Source: Algoriphagus vanfongensis DSM 17529
Lineage (GTDB): Bacteria; Bacteroidota; Bacteroidia; Cytophagales; Cyclobacteriaceae
Assembly (NCBI RefSeq): GCF_000429465.1
Contig: NZ_AUBX01000010.1
Location: 186,001 to 250,000, forward strand
DNA: 64,000 nucleotides
Reading direction: 5' to 3'
Under the pieces are notes generated by a model. That model worked only from the letters and a program-made list of their open reading frames with translations. It searched no databases and was not told the origin of the DNA. Numbering within the stretch: the first letter of the stretch is position 1; each line of letters starts with the position of its first letter. Of the stretch, positions 9,193 to 17,887 are shown piece by piece. The position numbers and the translations under genes are program-made.

Positions 9193-9768
9193 CTATTTTC
9201 CTTCAAAAAAATACACCACCAGCATTTGACATAATTCCCCTCCTGGATTGATAGGATTGTGCGGAATCCTTCCATCAAACAACATCGAATCCCCAGCCTT
9301 GAGGTGAATTGTCTGATCCGGGAAGATATAATCCACCGCCCCTGCTATGATATATTTGTATTCATAGGCATCAGTCTCCACAAAATCCCGTTTGGAGCCT
9401 GGCTCGATCTCAAGAAGAACTATGTCGATCGTGCTTTCTTTTACCTTTTTAGTAAAGATCCGATGATAGATGTAGCCACTGGATGGTTCTTTCTCGAATC
9501 GCTCGTACTCCTCCTTTCGCTGAACCAAAATCGGTGATTGAGTCGTGTGCAAACTCAACTCGCTGAAAAACTCATCCAAATCAACTTCCAAAGATTTGAT
9601 AATCTGAATCAAGACCAGCAGGGAAGGAATAGTCCGCCCATTTTCTATCTGGGAAATCAATCCCTTGGTGACTCCAGCTCGATCTCCTACTTCCTGCAAA
9701 GTCAAGTTTCTTTCTTTTCTGATGTGCTTCAGTTTGTTACTGATCTGCACGATCACTTCCTGTTCCAT
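9193..9768 (-). CDS. XRE-family regulator with C-terminal cupin (phosphonate-linked, copy 1)
   Basis: This 191-residue protein has an XRE helix-turn-helix at about 12-68 (GVTKGLISQIENGRTIPS, 33-50) and a small cupin at about 115-188, including HLKAGDSMLFDGRIPHNP. Such proteins sense a small molecule in the cupin and control adjacent catabolic genes. The gene is divergent from the PhnZ-like gene across a 364-bp spacer. A second protein of the same build lies at 44735-45319 at the head of the phosphonate operon, and the two are clearly similar throughout (shared LSQIENGR-type helix, DLDEFF/DLNEFF, cupin GDSxxFxGxIPHxP). I infer that it regulates phosphonate genes; the effector is unknown. Confidence 0.85.
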   Translation of the reverse strand: MEQEVIVQISNKLKHIRKERNLTLQEVGDRAGVTKGLISQIENGRTIPSLLVLIQIIKSLEVDLDEFFSELSLHTTQSPILVQRKEEYERFEKEPSSGYIYHRIFTKKVKESTIDIVLLEIEPGSKRDFVETDAYEYKYIIAGAVDYIFPDQTIHLKAGDSMLFDGRIPHNPINPGGELCQMLVVYFFEGK

Positions 9769-10132
9769 GGATCTTGTATTTGGCTTCTTAACCTACAAAA
9801 ATTTCAACTGTAAAACCTTCAAACTTCCCTGTCAAAACGGACTCTTCTGCGTGAGGTTATCAAAAAAGAGGGAATCAAACCGAAGTTATCTTCCCTCCCA
9901 GTAGAGCAAAACCAACTCAATTACTGTTTAGCAAAAGTATACCTCAGGTAAAGAAATAGTAAACCTCTCTTTTTATCATTCTATTACTAATTCATTTCCG
10001 AAAAATTACCAATCTGATTTAAAGTCACGAATTTTTCTTCAAAAGCAATTCTTCAAAATTTCTTAACCCTGCTTTTTTGACATAAAAGCCGCAAAAACTG
10101 AATTTAGTATTTGTAAACACATTAGTCAAAGT
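9769..10132. promoter_or_regulatory. Divergent regulatory region between XRE/cupin and PhnZ-like genes
   Basis: This 364-bp spacer must hold promoters for both divergent genes. An 11-bp palindrome TACCT-C-AGGTA at 9940-9950 is a candidate operator. Near the PhnZ-like gene there is TTTTTTGAC at 10073-10081 and TAGTATTTG at 10105-10113, loosely like the Bacteroidetes -33 and -7 elements (TTTG and TAnnTTTG), though the spacing is longer than usual. These assignments come from pattern reading only. Confidence 0.4.
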
Positions 10133-10714
10133 ATGGATTTGCAAAACTTGAGTATTGATGAAAAGCTGGATTTGATTTTCGGCTTATACGAAAAACATGG
10201 AAGTGACGACTACATCGGGGAGCCCGTCTCTCAGCTGGAGCACATGTGCCAATCTGCCCAGTTGGCGGAAAATGAAGGCTTTGAAGACGAAGTCATTTTG
10301 GCTGCATTCTTTCACGATATAGGTCATCTATTTGCACATCTCGGCTCAAGCGAATCGATGGGAGGCTTTGGCACCAAGCGACATGAGCAACTGGGAGCTG
10401 AGTACCTGAGACAGCTTGGTTTCCCAGAAACTATCGCCAAGCTCGTCGAAAATCATGTTCAGGCAAAGCGATATCTGACTTTCAAAAATCCAGAATACCT
10501 TCAAAAGCTTTCGGAAGCGAGTTTGGCTACCTTAGGATACCAAGGTGGCCCGATGACTGCAAGTGAAGCAATCGCTTTTGAAAAGGACCCTCTATTTGAA
10601 GCTTCCCTGAAGATGAGAACCTGGGATGAAGAAGCAAAGCTGGAAAACAAGCCTTTAGCCGATTTGGATACATACCGACAAATGGCCAAGAATATCCTCC
10701 TCAGCCAAAGGTAG
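10133..10714 (+). CDS. phnZ: PhnZ-like HD-domain mixed-valent di-iron oxygenase (phosphonate degradation)
   Basis: This 193-residue HD-domain protein belongs to the family linked to phosphonate operons. PhnZ cleaves 1-hydroxy-2-aminoethylphosphonate to glycine and phosphate; TmpB acts on the trimethylated substrate. All residues I recall as important in PhnZ are present with a constant small offset: Tyr27 and Glu30 in DDYIGEPVSQLEH, His37, then His61-Asp62 and His65 in FFHDIGH, His84, His108 and Asp165. This makes an oxygenase more likely than an ordinary HD phosphatase. The gene is divergent from an XRE/cupin regulator and 97 bp before a bestrophin gene. No hydroxylase partner (PhnY/TmpA type) is seen in the window. 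The exact substrate is unresolved. Confidence 0.82.
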   Translation: MDLQNLSIDEKLDLIFGLYEKHGSDDYIGEPVSQLEHMCQSAQLAENEGFEDEVILAAFFHDIGHLFAHLGSSESMGGFGTKRHEQLGAEYLRQLGFPETIAKLVENHVQAKRYLTFKNPEYLQKLSEASLATLGYQGGPMTASEAIAFEKDPLFEASLKMRTWDEEAKLENKPLADLDTYRQMAKNILLSQR

Positions 10715-10811
10715 TTTTATCTTTAAGAACTTACAGGTAGTTCCCTTTCAAACCCAAACCATTGAGGCTAGCAAAAGCGCTGGAAAATAAGTAGTTTGAA
10801 GAAAAAACTCT

Positions 10812-11801
10812 ATGTACGTCAATCGGCACTATCATATCTGGAGTACCGTTCGCTGGTCAAGAAAAATCCTCCTCAATGCTTTTCTATATTCCGCTGCGGT
10901 CATTCTAATTTATGAATTCACCCAAATCCCTTTTTACCTCCCATGGCAGCCTTTATCTGTGATCGGTATTGCAGTGGCTTTTTATCTGGGTTTCAAAAAC
11001 AACTCCTCCTACGACCGTACTTGGGAAGCCCGCAAAATCTGGGGGGCTATCATCAATGAAAGCCGCTCTTTTGCCACGGGCATTTTATCTCTTCCGCTGT
11101 CGGCGGATGTTTCTTCCGAAAAGAAACGAGAATTAATCTACAGACATCTCGCTTGGGTGATTGCACTCAAGCACATGATGAGAAAAGGAAAAACTTGGGA
11201 GCACAATGGAGCGATCGAAAAGCTGGTTTTCACCCCTCATTTCAGGGAAGAAGCCACGCAAGGAGTCATTCCCGAAATCACCAAATACCTCAACGCTGAA
11301 GAATTGAAGTCACTCCAGCAGACTTCAAACCTCGCTTCTCAGCTTCTCAAAAATCAAAGTCTGGAGTTGAATACATTAGAGGAAGCAGGCAAACTTTCAG
11401 AATTTAAGCATATCTGGCTGCATGAGTTGATCAGCCGACTCTATACCAATCAAGGCATGTCCGAGCGGATCAAAAACTTTCCATTTCCCCGACAGTATGC
11501 TTCTACAGGCCTTTTTATCAATTATATTTTCTGCGCATTGATCCCCTTTGGCTTGCTGGATATTTTTGTCGAATCCGAAAACCTTCACTATTGGACGACT
11601 ATCCCATTTTCAGGAATCATCATTTGGATTTTCTTTCTGGTAGATCGCATTGGCGACTATTCCGAAAACCCTTTTGAATCAGCCTACAACGATGTCCCTA
11701 TCTCCTCCATCACCCGGGCGATAGAAATAGACCTTTTGGAAATGATTGGAGATAAAAATATCCCAGAACCCTACCCCGTGGAAAATGGATTTTTGATGTA
11801 A
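10812..11801 (+). CDS. Bestrophin-family (YneE-like) anion channel protein
   Basis: This 329-residue membrane protein matches the bacterial bestrophin family in length and in the motif region GFKNNSSYDRTWEARKIWG near residues 61-79, where the SYDRxWE core is characteristic. Hydrophobic segments at about 22-60 and 225-275 fit the transmembrane helices of the pentameric channel. Bacterial homologues conduct ions, cation-selective in KpBest. It follows the PhnZ-like gene by 97 bp on the same strand, which could be a shared transcript, though a functional link is not evident. The stop codon abuts a hairpin that serves the convergent gene. Confidence 0.88.
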   Translation: MYVNRHYHIWSTVRWSRKILLNAFLYSAAVILIYEFTQIPFYLPWQPLSVIGIAVAFYLGFKNNSSYDRTWEARKIWGAIINESRSFATGILSLPLSADVSSEKKRELIYRHLAWVIALKHMMRKGKTWEHNGAIEKLVFTPHFREEATQGVIPEITKYLNAEELKSLQQTSNLASQLLKNQSLELNTLEEAGKLSEFKHIWLHELISRLYTNQGMSERIKNFPFPRQYASTGLFINYIFCALIPFGLLDIFVESENLHYWTTIPFSGIIIWIFFLVDRIGDYSENPFESAYNDVPISSITRAIEIDLLEMIGDKNIPEPYPVENGFLM

Positions 11802-11833
11802 CAAAAAACCCTGCTGTAGAACTATCAGCAGGG
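11802..11833 (-). terminator. Terminator of the DUF2807 gene and ABC array
   Basis: An 8-bp perfect stem CCCTGCTG / CAGCAGGG (11809-11816 and 11826-11833) is followed on the minus strand by TTTTTTG. It lies 24 bp past the stop of the DUF2807 gene and just behind the convergent bestrophin gene. Confidence 0.75.
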
Positions 11834-11857
11834 CCAAATTCTTCCGATCAACGGATA

Positions 11858-12553
11858 TTATCTCTTCCGAATACTACTCGAGCCGGACGTCTTGATCTCC
11901 CCCAGTCTTGGACTGCCAGAATAAATCACATCTCCTGAACCGGAAGATCTCACGGAAATTTCTCCCAAATCACCTACATGAGTATCACCGGATCCAGACT
12001 TGGAAACGTTGAGTTCTCCGATAGCCAAATTTTCGCCATGAAAATCACCCGATCCTGACTGCTTGATTTCAGCTTCATCTACAGCACCTCCTTTGATCTT
12101 GATCTCAGCCGAGCCAGAAATAGACGCTTCCAGTTCGTCCGCCTCCAAGGTATTCATCAAAATATCCCCAGAACCTGATAGTCCTAGATAAAACTCATCT
12201 GCACGGACAGGCGAAGTCACTTCCATGCTTCCAGATCCAGAGCACTTCAGTCCTTCCAGTTGCTTATAAGTGATATAAAATTTCAGTTTGACATTGTTAT
12301 AACTCCCTCTCACTAAACCGACACTGAGGACATCACCATCTATTTCTGTTTTGACCTTATCTAGGCTCACTCCTCTGGCTTCGATGCGGATTTCTTCCGT
12401 GTTTCCTTCTGTCAAAATCACTTCCCAGCTCCCACCAGAGTGTACTTTGGTAAAATGTCCGGGTGTTCTTGTCTCTGTTTGTTGAGCTTGTGCGCAGGAT
12501 GCCATTGCAAATAGCACTAGGATCACAGCTCCGATTTTTGTGTTGATTTTCAT
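11858..12553 (-). CDS. Secreted DUF2807 (head-GIN) beta-helical protein
   Basis: This 231-residue exported protein has a signal peptide ending near Ala23 (CAQAQ). The rest is a single DUF2807 domain in which the motif SGSGD or a variant (SGSGS, SGSAE, SGSSS) recurs about every 20 residues from residue 100 to the C-terminus, as expected for a right-handed beta-helix. The function of the family is unproven; it has been called a putative auto-transporter adhesin. It is the last gene of the five-permease ABC locus and a paralogue of the protein at 17888-18577, including the shared TxTRxPGxFTxxxSGGSWxV opening. Confidence 0.9.
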   Translation of the reverse strand: MKINTKIGAVILVLFAMASCAQAQQTETRTPGHFTKVHSGGSWEVILTEGNTEEIRIEARGVSLDKVKTEIDGDVLSVGLVRGSYNNVKLKFYITYKQLEGLKCSGSGSMEVTSPVRADEFYLGLSGSGDILMNTLEADELEASISGSAEIKIKGGAVDEAEIKQSGSGDFHGENLAIGELNVSKSGSGDTHVGDLGEISVRSSGSGDVIYSGSPRLGEIKTSGSSSIRKR

Positions 12554-12739
12554 AATATATAGTTTAAAGTTCTAAGGTTTAAAGTTGGAAAGTGGCCAGG
12601 TTTTTAAGGTTTATTGGGCGTTGCGGTTATTAGCCTCCCTAACATACTTGAAAGCCCTTTAATTTTAGATGCTTGCACCATCCCAATAGTTGCATAGGAA
12701 TCGTTAAAATCACTTATCTAGGTTTCCAATATTCAAATT

Positions 12740-12788
12740 CTAAGTACTTGACTCTTGGCTCTAGATTCTTGACTCTTGATACTAAAAC
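12740..12788 (-). repeat. 7-nt phased repeat tract behind permease 1
   Basis: Seven consecutive heptads of the form CTtGact (plus-strand reading: CTAAGTA, CTTGACT, CTTGGCT, CTAGATT, CTTGACT, CTTGATA, CTAAAAC) fill this stretch. They end one base short of the stop codon of the permease gene at 12790. Confidence 0.85.
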
Positions 12789-12789
12789 C

Positions 12790-15216
12790 CTATTCATTCT
12801 TAATACTCTTCACTGGATTGGCCCAAGCTGCCCGCAGTGTCTGGCTCGTCACTGTCACAGCCGCAATCAACCCGGCTATCAAGCCAGCCCAGAGGAATGT
12901 CGTCCACGAGATCCCGATATGGTAGGCAAAATCCTCCAGCCAGCTATCCATTCCAAACCAAGAAACCGGAATAGCTATCAAGAAACCAATCGCCACCAGC
13001 TTTAGGAAATCTTTGCCCAAAAGCACCAAGATATTGGAAGTCTCTGCTCCCATTACTTTGCGGATTCCGATTTCCCTGGTGCGCTGCTCCGTCGCAAATG
13101 TCACCAAACCCAACAAACCAAGCACCGAAATCAAAATAGCCAAAGCAGAAAAGAATGTAAAGATTGTCTTGACCCTCGCTTCTGCTTCGTATTGTCTGTT
13201 AAATCCTTCATCGATGAAATTCGGTTCGAAAGGATATCCCGGTCTGAAATCAGCCCACTCCCCTCTCAGGTATGCCAGCACCTCATCTCGTTTATCCGCT
13301 TCAAACTTCACGCTCACATTGTTATTTCGATCGTGAGAAATCATGAACACGATGGGTACAATCGGCTGATGTAAACTTTCGAAATGAAAATCTTGCATCA
13401 CACCCGTCACAAATCCCCTTCGTCCACCATAGTGAAAAGGCTTGCCGATAGCTTCTTCGGGAGATGACCAGCCTATTTCCCTGATTGATGCTTCATTAAG
13501 TACAAACGCCTCGGTAGAATCACTGGCCATTTGATAGTCAAAATCCCTACCGGCTACCAGAGGAATCCCATATGTTTCAAGAAAATTATGAGCCACATGC
13601 ACGTCAGCTATTCGCAGATTGAGCTGGGTCATTTCTCCATTGACCTCAGTCGTGGCTCCCTGTGAATCAAGCAATCTACCCGAAGGAACTCTGCTAGACA
13701 TGGATACTTCCACTATACCTGGTTGATTTTCAAGTCTGTCTTTGATGATTCGGTAGTTCTCCGTGATAGCTGCACTACTCGGTAGCACCACCACATCTTC
13801 TTTTTCAAATCCCAGATCCTTGTTTTGCATGTAGCTCAGCTGCCCGATCACAACCAAGACTGCAACGATCAAAACCACCGAGATGGCAAATTGCCCAACA
13901 ACCAATACCGAGCGGAAATTTTCATGCCCTTTGCCAGCTTTGAAAGCTCCTTTGAGCACTTTGGCAGGAGCAAATCCAGAAAGAAACAAAGCTGGGTAAC
14001 TGCCCGAAATCATGCCTACAAATACGACTATTCCAACTATCCAAAGGATCAAAGTGGGGTTGGAAAGAAAATTCAAGGATAAAGGCTTGTCCAGAAAGTC
14101 AGCAAAAATCGGCAAGCAAAGAAATACCAATGCAAGCGCCAGCAGCATAGCTATAAAAGTCATCACAAAACCTTCTCCCATAAACTGCCGGACGAGCACC
14201 AACTTGTTTGCTCCCATCACTTTTCGAAGTCCCACTTCCATAGATCTCAGCGAAGATCTGGCTGTGCTCAGATTCATAAAATTGATACAGGCAATCAGAA
14301 GAATAAATAATGCAACAGCCCCATAGATATAGACATAGTCGATATTTCCATTGGCTTCGATTTCCGAATCCAGATTAGAATACAAATGAATATCCTCAAT
14401 TGGCCACATGAATAAGTCGGTAGTTTGCGACATCGGAACACCCTGCGCAGTCTCTCCCATATGCCGGTCAATCATGCCAGCGAGTTTATCTTCAAAACTC
14501 TTGGCATCCACTCCCTCCGCCAATTTGAGATATGTGGAAAAATTATTGGACCCAAAGTTTCCCATAAAAGCCTCTTGGCCTCCATAAAACTGGACGACTG
14601 GAATCATTGAGGTCAAGAAGTCCACCTGAAAATGGGAGTTTGCCGGCATATCTTGCATCACTCCTCTTACCTGCAGATCAAATTCCATCCCTGCAATCTC
14701 CATTTCCAATTCCTTACCTAAAGCAGATTGCTCGCCAAAATACCGCTTAGCGGTGCTTGCTGATAAGATCACTCCATCCGCCTCACTCAATGCCTGTTTG
14801 GAATCTCCTTCAATAATCTCCCAAGAAAAAATATCAAATACCTCCGGGTCCGCCATGAAGAAGCGCTCTTCCACAAATGCATTTTCACCGGCCCGGATCA
14901 GCGGATCAGCGTTCATCAGTCTCGCCACTGACTCCACATCATCCGGAAAATCCGACTGTATCAGAGGCCCAAATGGAGGTGCCACATGCCCCAGATGCAG
15001 ACTTTCATTTCCATCCTGATTAAACCAAGCTCGCGAAACCCGGTACAGGCGATCCACATCTGGATGGTAGGTATCATACCTCAGTTCAAACTGCACATAC
15101 AGCAGAATGATGATACTCACCGCCATCCCCACTGCCAAACCAAACAGATTGATAAAGACATACATGGGATGCTTTTTAGCATTTCGGAAGACGATCTTGA
15201 AGTAATTTTTAAACAT
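12790..15216 (-). CDS. FtsX/MacB-type ABC transporter permease, copy 1
   Basis: This 808-residue permease has an N-terminal helix and MacB periplasmic core domain (about 1-250), a first FtsX unit (helix near 290-310 with CINFMNLSTARS, then VGLRKVMGA), two central helices, a second periplasmic domain, and a second FtsX unit (REIGIRKVMGAE). It ends NPVKSIKNE, a tail seen in all five copies. No ATPase domain is fused, so it should use the ATPase encoded at 27440-28138. Such type VII ABC systems do mechanical work on envelope substrates (lipoproteins, peptides, antibiotics). The substrate is unknown. It is the promoter-distal permease of the array. Confidence 0.93.
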   Translation of the reverse strand: MFKNYFKIVFRNAKKHPMYVFINLFGLAVGMAVSIIILLYVQFELRYDTYHPDVDRLYRVSRAWFNQDGNESLHLGHVAPPFGPLIQSDFPDDVESVARLMNADPLIRAGENAFVEERFFMADPEVFDIFSWEIIEGDSKQALSEADGVILSASTAKRYFGEQSALGKELEMEIAGMEFDLQVRGVMQDMPANSHFQVDFLTSMIPVVQFYGGQEAFMGNFGSNNFSTYLKLAEGVDAKSFEDKLAGMIDRHMGETAQGVPMSQTTDLFMWPIEDIHLYSNLDSEIEANGNIDYVYIYGAVALFILLIACINFMNLSTARSSLRSMEVGLRKVMGANKLVLVRQFMGEGFVMTFIAMLLALALVFLCLPIFADFLDKPLSLNFLSNPTLILWIVGIVVFVGMISGSYPALFLSGFAPAKVLKGAFKAGKGHENFRSVLVVGQFAISVVLIVAVLVVIGQLSYMQNKDLGFEKEDVVVLPSSAAITENYRIIKDRLENQPGIVEVSMSSRVPSGRLLDSQGATTEVNGEMTQLNLRIADVHVAHNFLETYGIPLVAGRDFDYQMASDSTEAFVLNEASIREIGWSSPEEAIGKPFHYGGRRGFVTGVMQDFHFESLHQPIVPIVFMISHDRNNNVSVKFEADKRDEVLAYLRGEWADFRPGYPFEPNFIDEGFNRQYEAEARVKTIFTFFSALAILISVLGLLGLVTFATEQRTREIGIRKVMGAETSNILVLLGKDFLKLVAIGFLIAIPVSWFGMDSWLEDFAYHIGISWTTFLWAGLIAGLIAAVTVTSQTLRAAWANPVKSIKNE

Positions 15217-15226
15217 GCTTTCTAAA

Positions 15227-15275
15227 TTCTAAAATTGAAAGATTGGAAAATTGGAAGATTAACTACCCTTGATAC
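15227..15275. repeat. Short AT-rich 8-nt repeat upstream of permease 1
   Basis: Degenerate units of AAAATTGG (AAAATTGA, AAGATTGG, AAAATTGG, AAGATTAA) lie just before the permease 1 start on its leader side. Similar tracts occur before permeases 4 and 5. Confidence 0.6.
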
Positions 15276-15314
15276 CCAATCTCTATTCTCTGTTCTCTAA
15301 ACTCATTTTTAATT

Positions 15315-15370
15315 CTAGGTTCTTGATTCTTGCCTCTTGATACTAGATACTTGATACTTGCTACTTCACT
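15315..15370 (-). repeat. 7-nt phased repeat tract behind permease 2
   Basis: Eight heptads in exact phase (CTAGGTT, CTTGATT, CTTGCCT, CTTGATA, CTAGATA, CTTGATA, CTTGCTA, CTTCACT in plus-strand reading). The last one contains the permease stop codon at 15366-15368. Confidence 0.88.
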
Positions 15371-17789
15371 CACTTTTCAGACTCTTCACTGGATTGGATC
15401 TAGCAGCAGCAAAAGCTTGATAACTCACCGTAAGCAATGCTATGACCATCACCAGCACACCAGCCAATAAGAAAATCAACGGGTTGAGCTCAGTCTGGTA
15501 GGCAAAGGTCTGAAGCCACTCGCCCATGGCCCAGTAAGAAATCGGGACTGCTATCACAAAAGCGACAAAAACCAGCTTGCTGAAATTGGTGGTCAGCATC
15601 CATACCAATCCAGTAGTAGAAGCACCCAAGACCTTCCTCACGCCTATTTCTTTGGTCTTTTTATAAGCTGTATAGGCTGCCAAACCAAACAAACCGATAC
15701 AGGCGATCAGAATTGCCAATACTGAAAATGAGGCCAAAATCTTACTGGAAACCTGCTCTTCCACATATTGCTTTTGAAGGTTATTTTCCAAAAAGGAAAA
15801 AGAGAAAGGCTGATTTTGCCCAAATGAATCCCAGAGTTTTTCTACCTCTGCGATAGTTTGCTGAGGCTGATCCCCTGAAATGTTCAAGGCTAGGAAATTC
15901 TGGAATCCCACGGCAGACTCCGTACTGAAAATCGCCAAAGGCGTAATCGGCAAATGAAGTGATTCAAAATGAAAATCCTCAGCCAAGCCTACGACGGTAT
16001 AGGGAATATTGACTTGCTCTCCATTCACGTTTGCTCCGCTGTAAATTTTCTTCCCGATTGGATTTTCCAAGCCAAAAGCCTGCGCAGCGGCATGGTTGAG
16101 GATGACAGAGGTGCTATCATTAAACTCCTCTCCAAATATCCTCCCATCGGTCATGTGGATTCCCATGGCATCTAAGAAGAAATCATCCGCCACGAATCCC
16201 TTCCCTGTCAAGACCTCTGACTTACCTTCTGGAGTAAACTGCACTCCGAAAAAGGAATTCCCCGGCATGGCACTGCTTCCTCCTGCATCCAATACCCCCG
16301 AGATTTTCAACACTTCTTTTCGAAATGTTTCCGGGTTTTCCAATTGCCCAAAACGATCCACCACTAGCACATTATCTCTTTGAAAGCCAAGATTTTTGGT
16401 TTGGATAAAACTGATCTGCCGCTGAATAATCAGTGTGCCGGCGATCAACATGATGGAAATGGTAAACTGAAACACCACCAATCCATTTCTGAGAAATTGC
16501 CCTTTTCTAGTGGAAGAAAGTTGCCCTTTCATTATCTCCACTGCATGCATTTTGGAGATTTGGAAAGCGGGATAATACCCTGCCACCAAAGAGACAAAAA
16601 TCCCCATCCCCACTAGCCATGGTAGCAGCTCCAGTGCCTCTTCCCAGCCAAGGGACAAGGTTTTTTGAGCCATATCATTGAAAAATGGAAGGGTCAATCC
16701 TACTAAGATGCTGGACAAGGCCAAGCTGATCACTACCAGCAAGACAGCCTCCATCAAAAACTGGGTAATCAGCTGCTGCCGATCGGATCCCATCGCCTTT
16801 CTCACTCCCACTTCCCGTGCTCTCTCTGAAGATCTGGCTGTTGCCAGATTGATAAAATTCACCGAAGCGATGAGTAAAATGAAAATGGCGATTGAAATAA
16901 AAATATAGACATAGCGAATGTCACCATTGGCTTTCATTTCATTCTGAAGCTTGGAGGTCAAGTGGATATCTCCCAAAGCTTGGAGAAAATAAGTATAGCC
17001 ATTGCCGGCGGCGATATACTCATCGTAATTCACCCCGGTGTTTTGCTCGATTTGACCTGCTGCATATTTCTTCACCAAAGGGGGAATCGCATTTTCAACC
17101 TTTTCAGGGGAAGCCGTAGGTATCAATTTGATATAGGTCATCGCCGCAAAACTGGCATACGTCGGATCTTGGTTGAAGGGCATCCCTGCCGTCGAACCAA
17201 GCAGATCAAAATTGAAATGAGTATTGGCAGGCAAATCTTCCATCACACCCGTCACCTCCACGTCCTGTCCATTGACCTTGAGCTGTCGGCCCACTACATC
17301 GGTGGTTCCGAAATACTTGAGGGCCGTTTTTTCATTGACTACGAAAGCGCTGGTTTGGTACAGGGCTGTTTTCGCATCTCCTGCCACCATAGGTATGGGA
17401 AACATCTCGAAAAAATTGGAGTCAGCCATCGCCACCAATCGCTCCTCATAAAAATCTTCATCCACCTGCACCATACTCGCAAAATCCCCAAATGTGAAAA
17501 GCCGAGTGGCATCTTCGACTTCAGGAATTTCATCTTTGAAAACCTCCCCAAATCCATCTGGAATGATCGCATAAAGATTGACATGATCCGGATAGATTCG
17601 CTCCAAAGCCACCCGATAAATATGCTGCTGGTCCTTCCAGAATTTATCATAACTCACCTCATCTTTTACCTGCAAAAAAATCAACAAACAGCAGGTCAAA
17701 CCCAAGGTCAAGCCCAAGATATTGATCCCTGTGTAGATTTTGTTTTTGATCAGATTTCGGTAGGCAATTTTCAGATAGTTTTTCAGCAT
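15366..17789 (-). CDS. FtsX/MacB-type ABC transporter permease, copy 2
   Basis: This 807-residue paralogue has the same order: N-terminal helix, MacB core, FtsX unit with ASVNFINLATARS and VGVRKAMGS, two central helices, second periplasmic domain, and a second FtsX unit with KEIGVRKVLGAS. It ends NPVKSLKSE. It differs most from its neighbours in the two periplasmic domains, where substrate specificity is expected. It lies 149 bp upstream of copy 1 and about 100 bp downstream of the DUF2807 gene at 17888. No ATPase domain is present. Confidence 0.93.
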   Translation of the reverse strand: MLKNYLKIAYRNLIKNKIYTGINILGLTLGLTCCLLIFLQVKDEVSYDKFWKDQQHIYRVALERIYPDHVNLYAIIPDGFGEVFKDEIPEVEDATRLFTFGDFASMVQVDEDFYEERLVAMADSNFFEMFPIPMVAGDAKTALYQTSAFVVNEKTALKYFGTTDVVGRQLKVNGQDVEVTGVMEDLPANTHFNFDLLGSTAGMPFNQDPTYASFAAMTYIKLIPTASPEKVENAIPPLVKKYAAGQIEQNTGVNYDEYIAAGNGYTYFLQALGDIHLTSKLQNEMKANGDIRYVYIFISIAIFILLIASVNFINLATARSSERAREVGVRKAMGSDRQQLITQFLMEAVLLVVISLALSSILVGLTLPFFNDMAQKTLSLGWEEALELLPWLVGMGIFVSLVAGYYPAFQISKMHAVEIMKGQLSSTRKGQFLRNGLVVFQFTISIMLIAGTLIIQRQISFIQTKNLGFQRDNVLVVDRFGQLENPETFRKEVLKISGVLDAGGSSAMPGNSFFGVQFTPEGKSEVLTGKGFVADDFFLDAMGIHMTDGRIFGEEFNDSTSVILNHAAAQAFGLENPIGKKIYSGANVNGEQVNIPYTVVGLAEDFHFESLHLPITPLAIFSTESAVGFQNFLALNISGDQPQQTIAEVEKLWDSFGQNQPFSFSFLENNLQKQYVEEQVSSKILASFSVLAILIACIGLFGLAAYTAYKKTKEIGVRKVLGASTTGLVWMLTTNFSKLVFVAFVIAVPISYWAMGEWLQTFAYQTELNPLIFLLAGVLVMVIALLTVSYQAFAAARSNPVKSLKSE

Positions 17790-17830
17790 GGCCGAGGTGA
17801 ATTTGGGTGAAGGCTAGTTGGGCAGAAGAC

Positions 17831-17859
17831 AAAAAAAGCCGATAAGTAAACTCACCGGC
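17831..17859 (-). terminator. Possible terminator behind the second DUF2807 gene
   Basis: On the minus strand GCCGGT and ATCGGC pair across a loop of about 10 nt and are followed by TTTTTTT. It lies between the DUF2807 stop (17888) and the permease 2 start (17789), so it could split the array transcript here. Confidence 0.5.
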
Positions 17860-17887
17860 ATTTTGATCATCATAGAGCTGGGTTTGA

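Noticed and set aside
12740..12788. CRISPR-like interpretation of the phased repeats
   Set aside because: Units are 7 nt, degenerate and without spacers; no cas genes are present.
16962..17810. 282-codon open frame on the plus strand
   Set aside because: It lies antisense to permease 2, whose domains are complete, and its translation shows no family motif. It is a shadow of codon bias.
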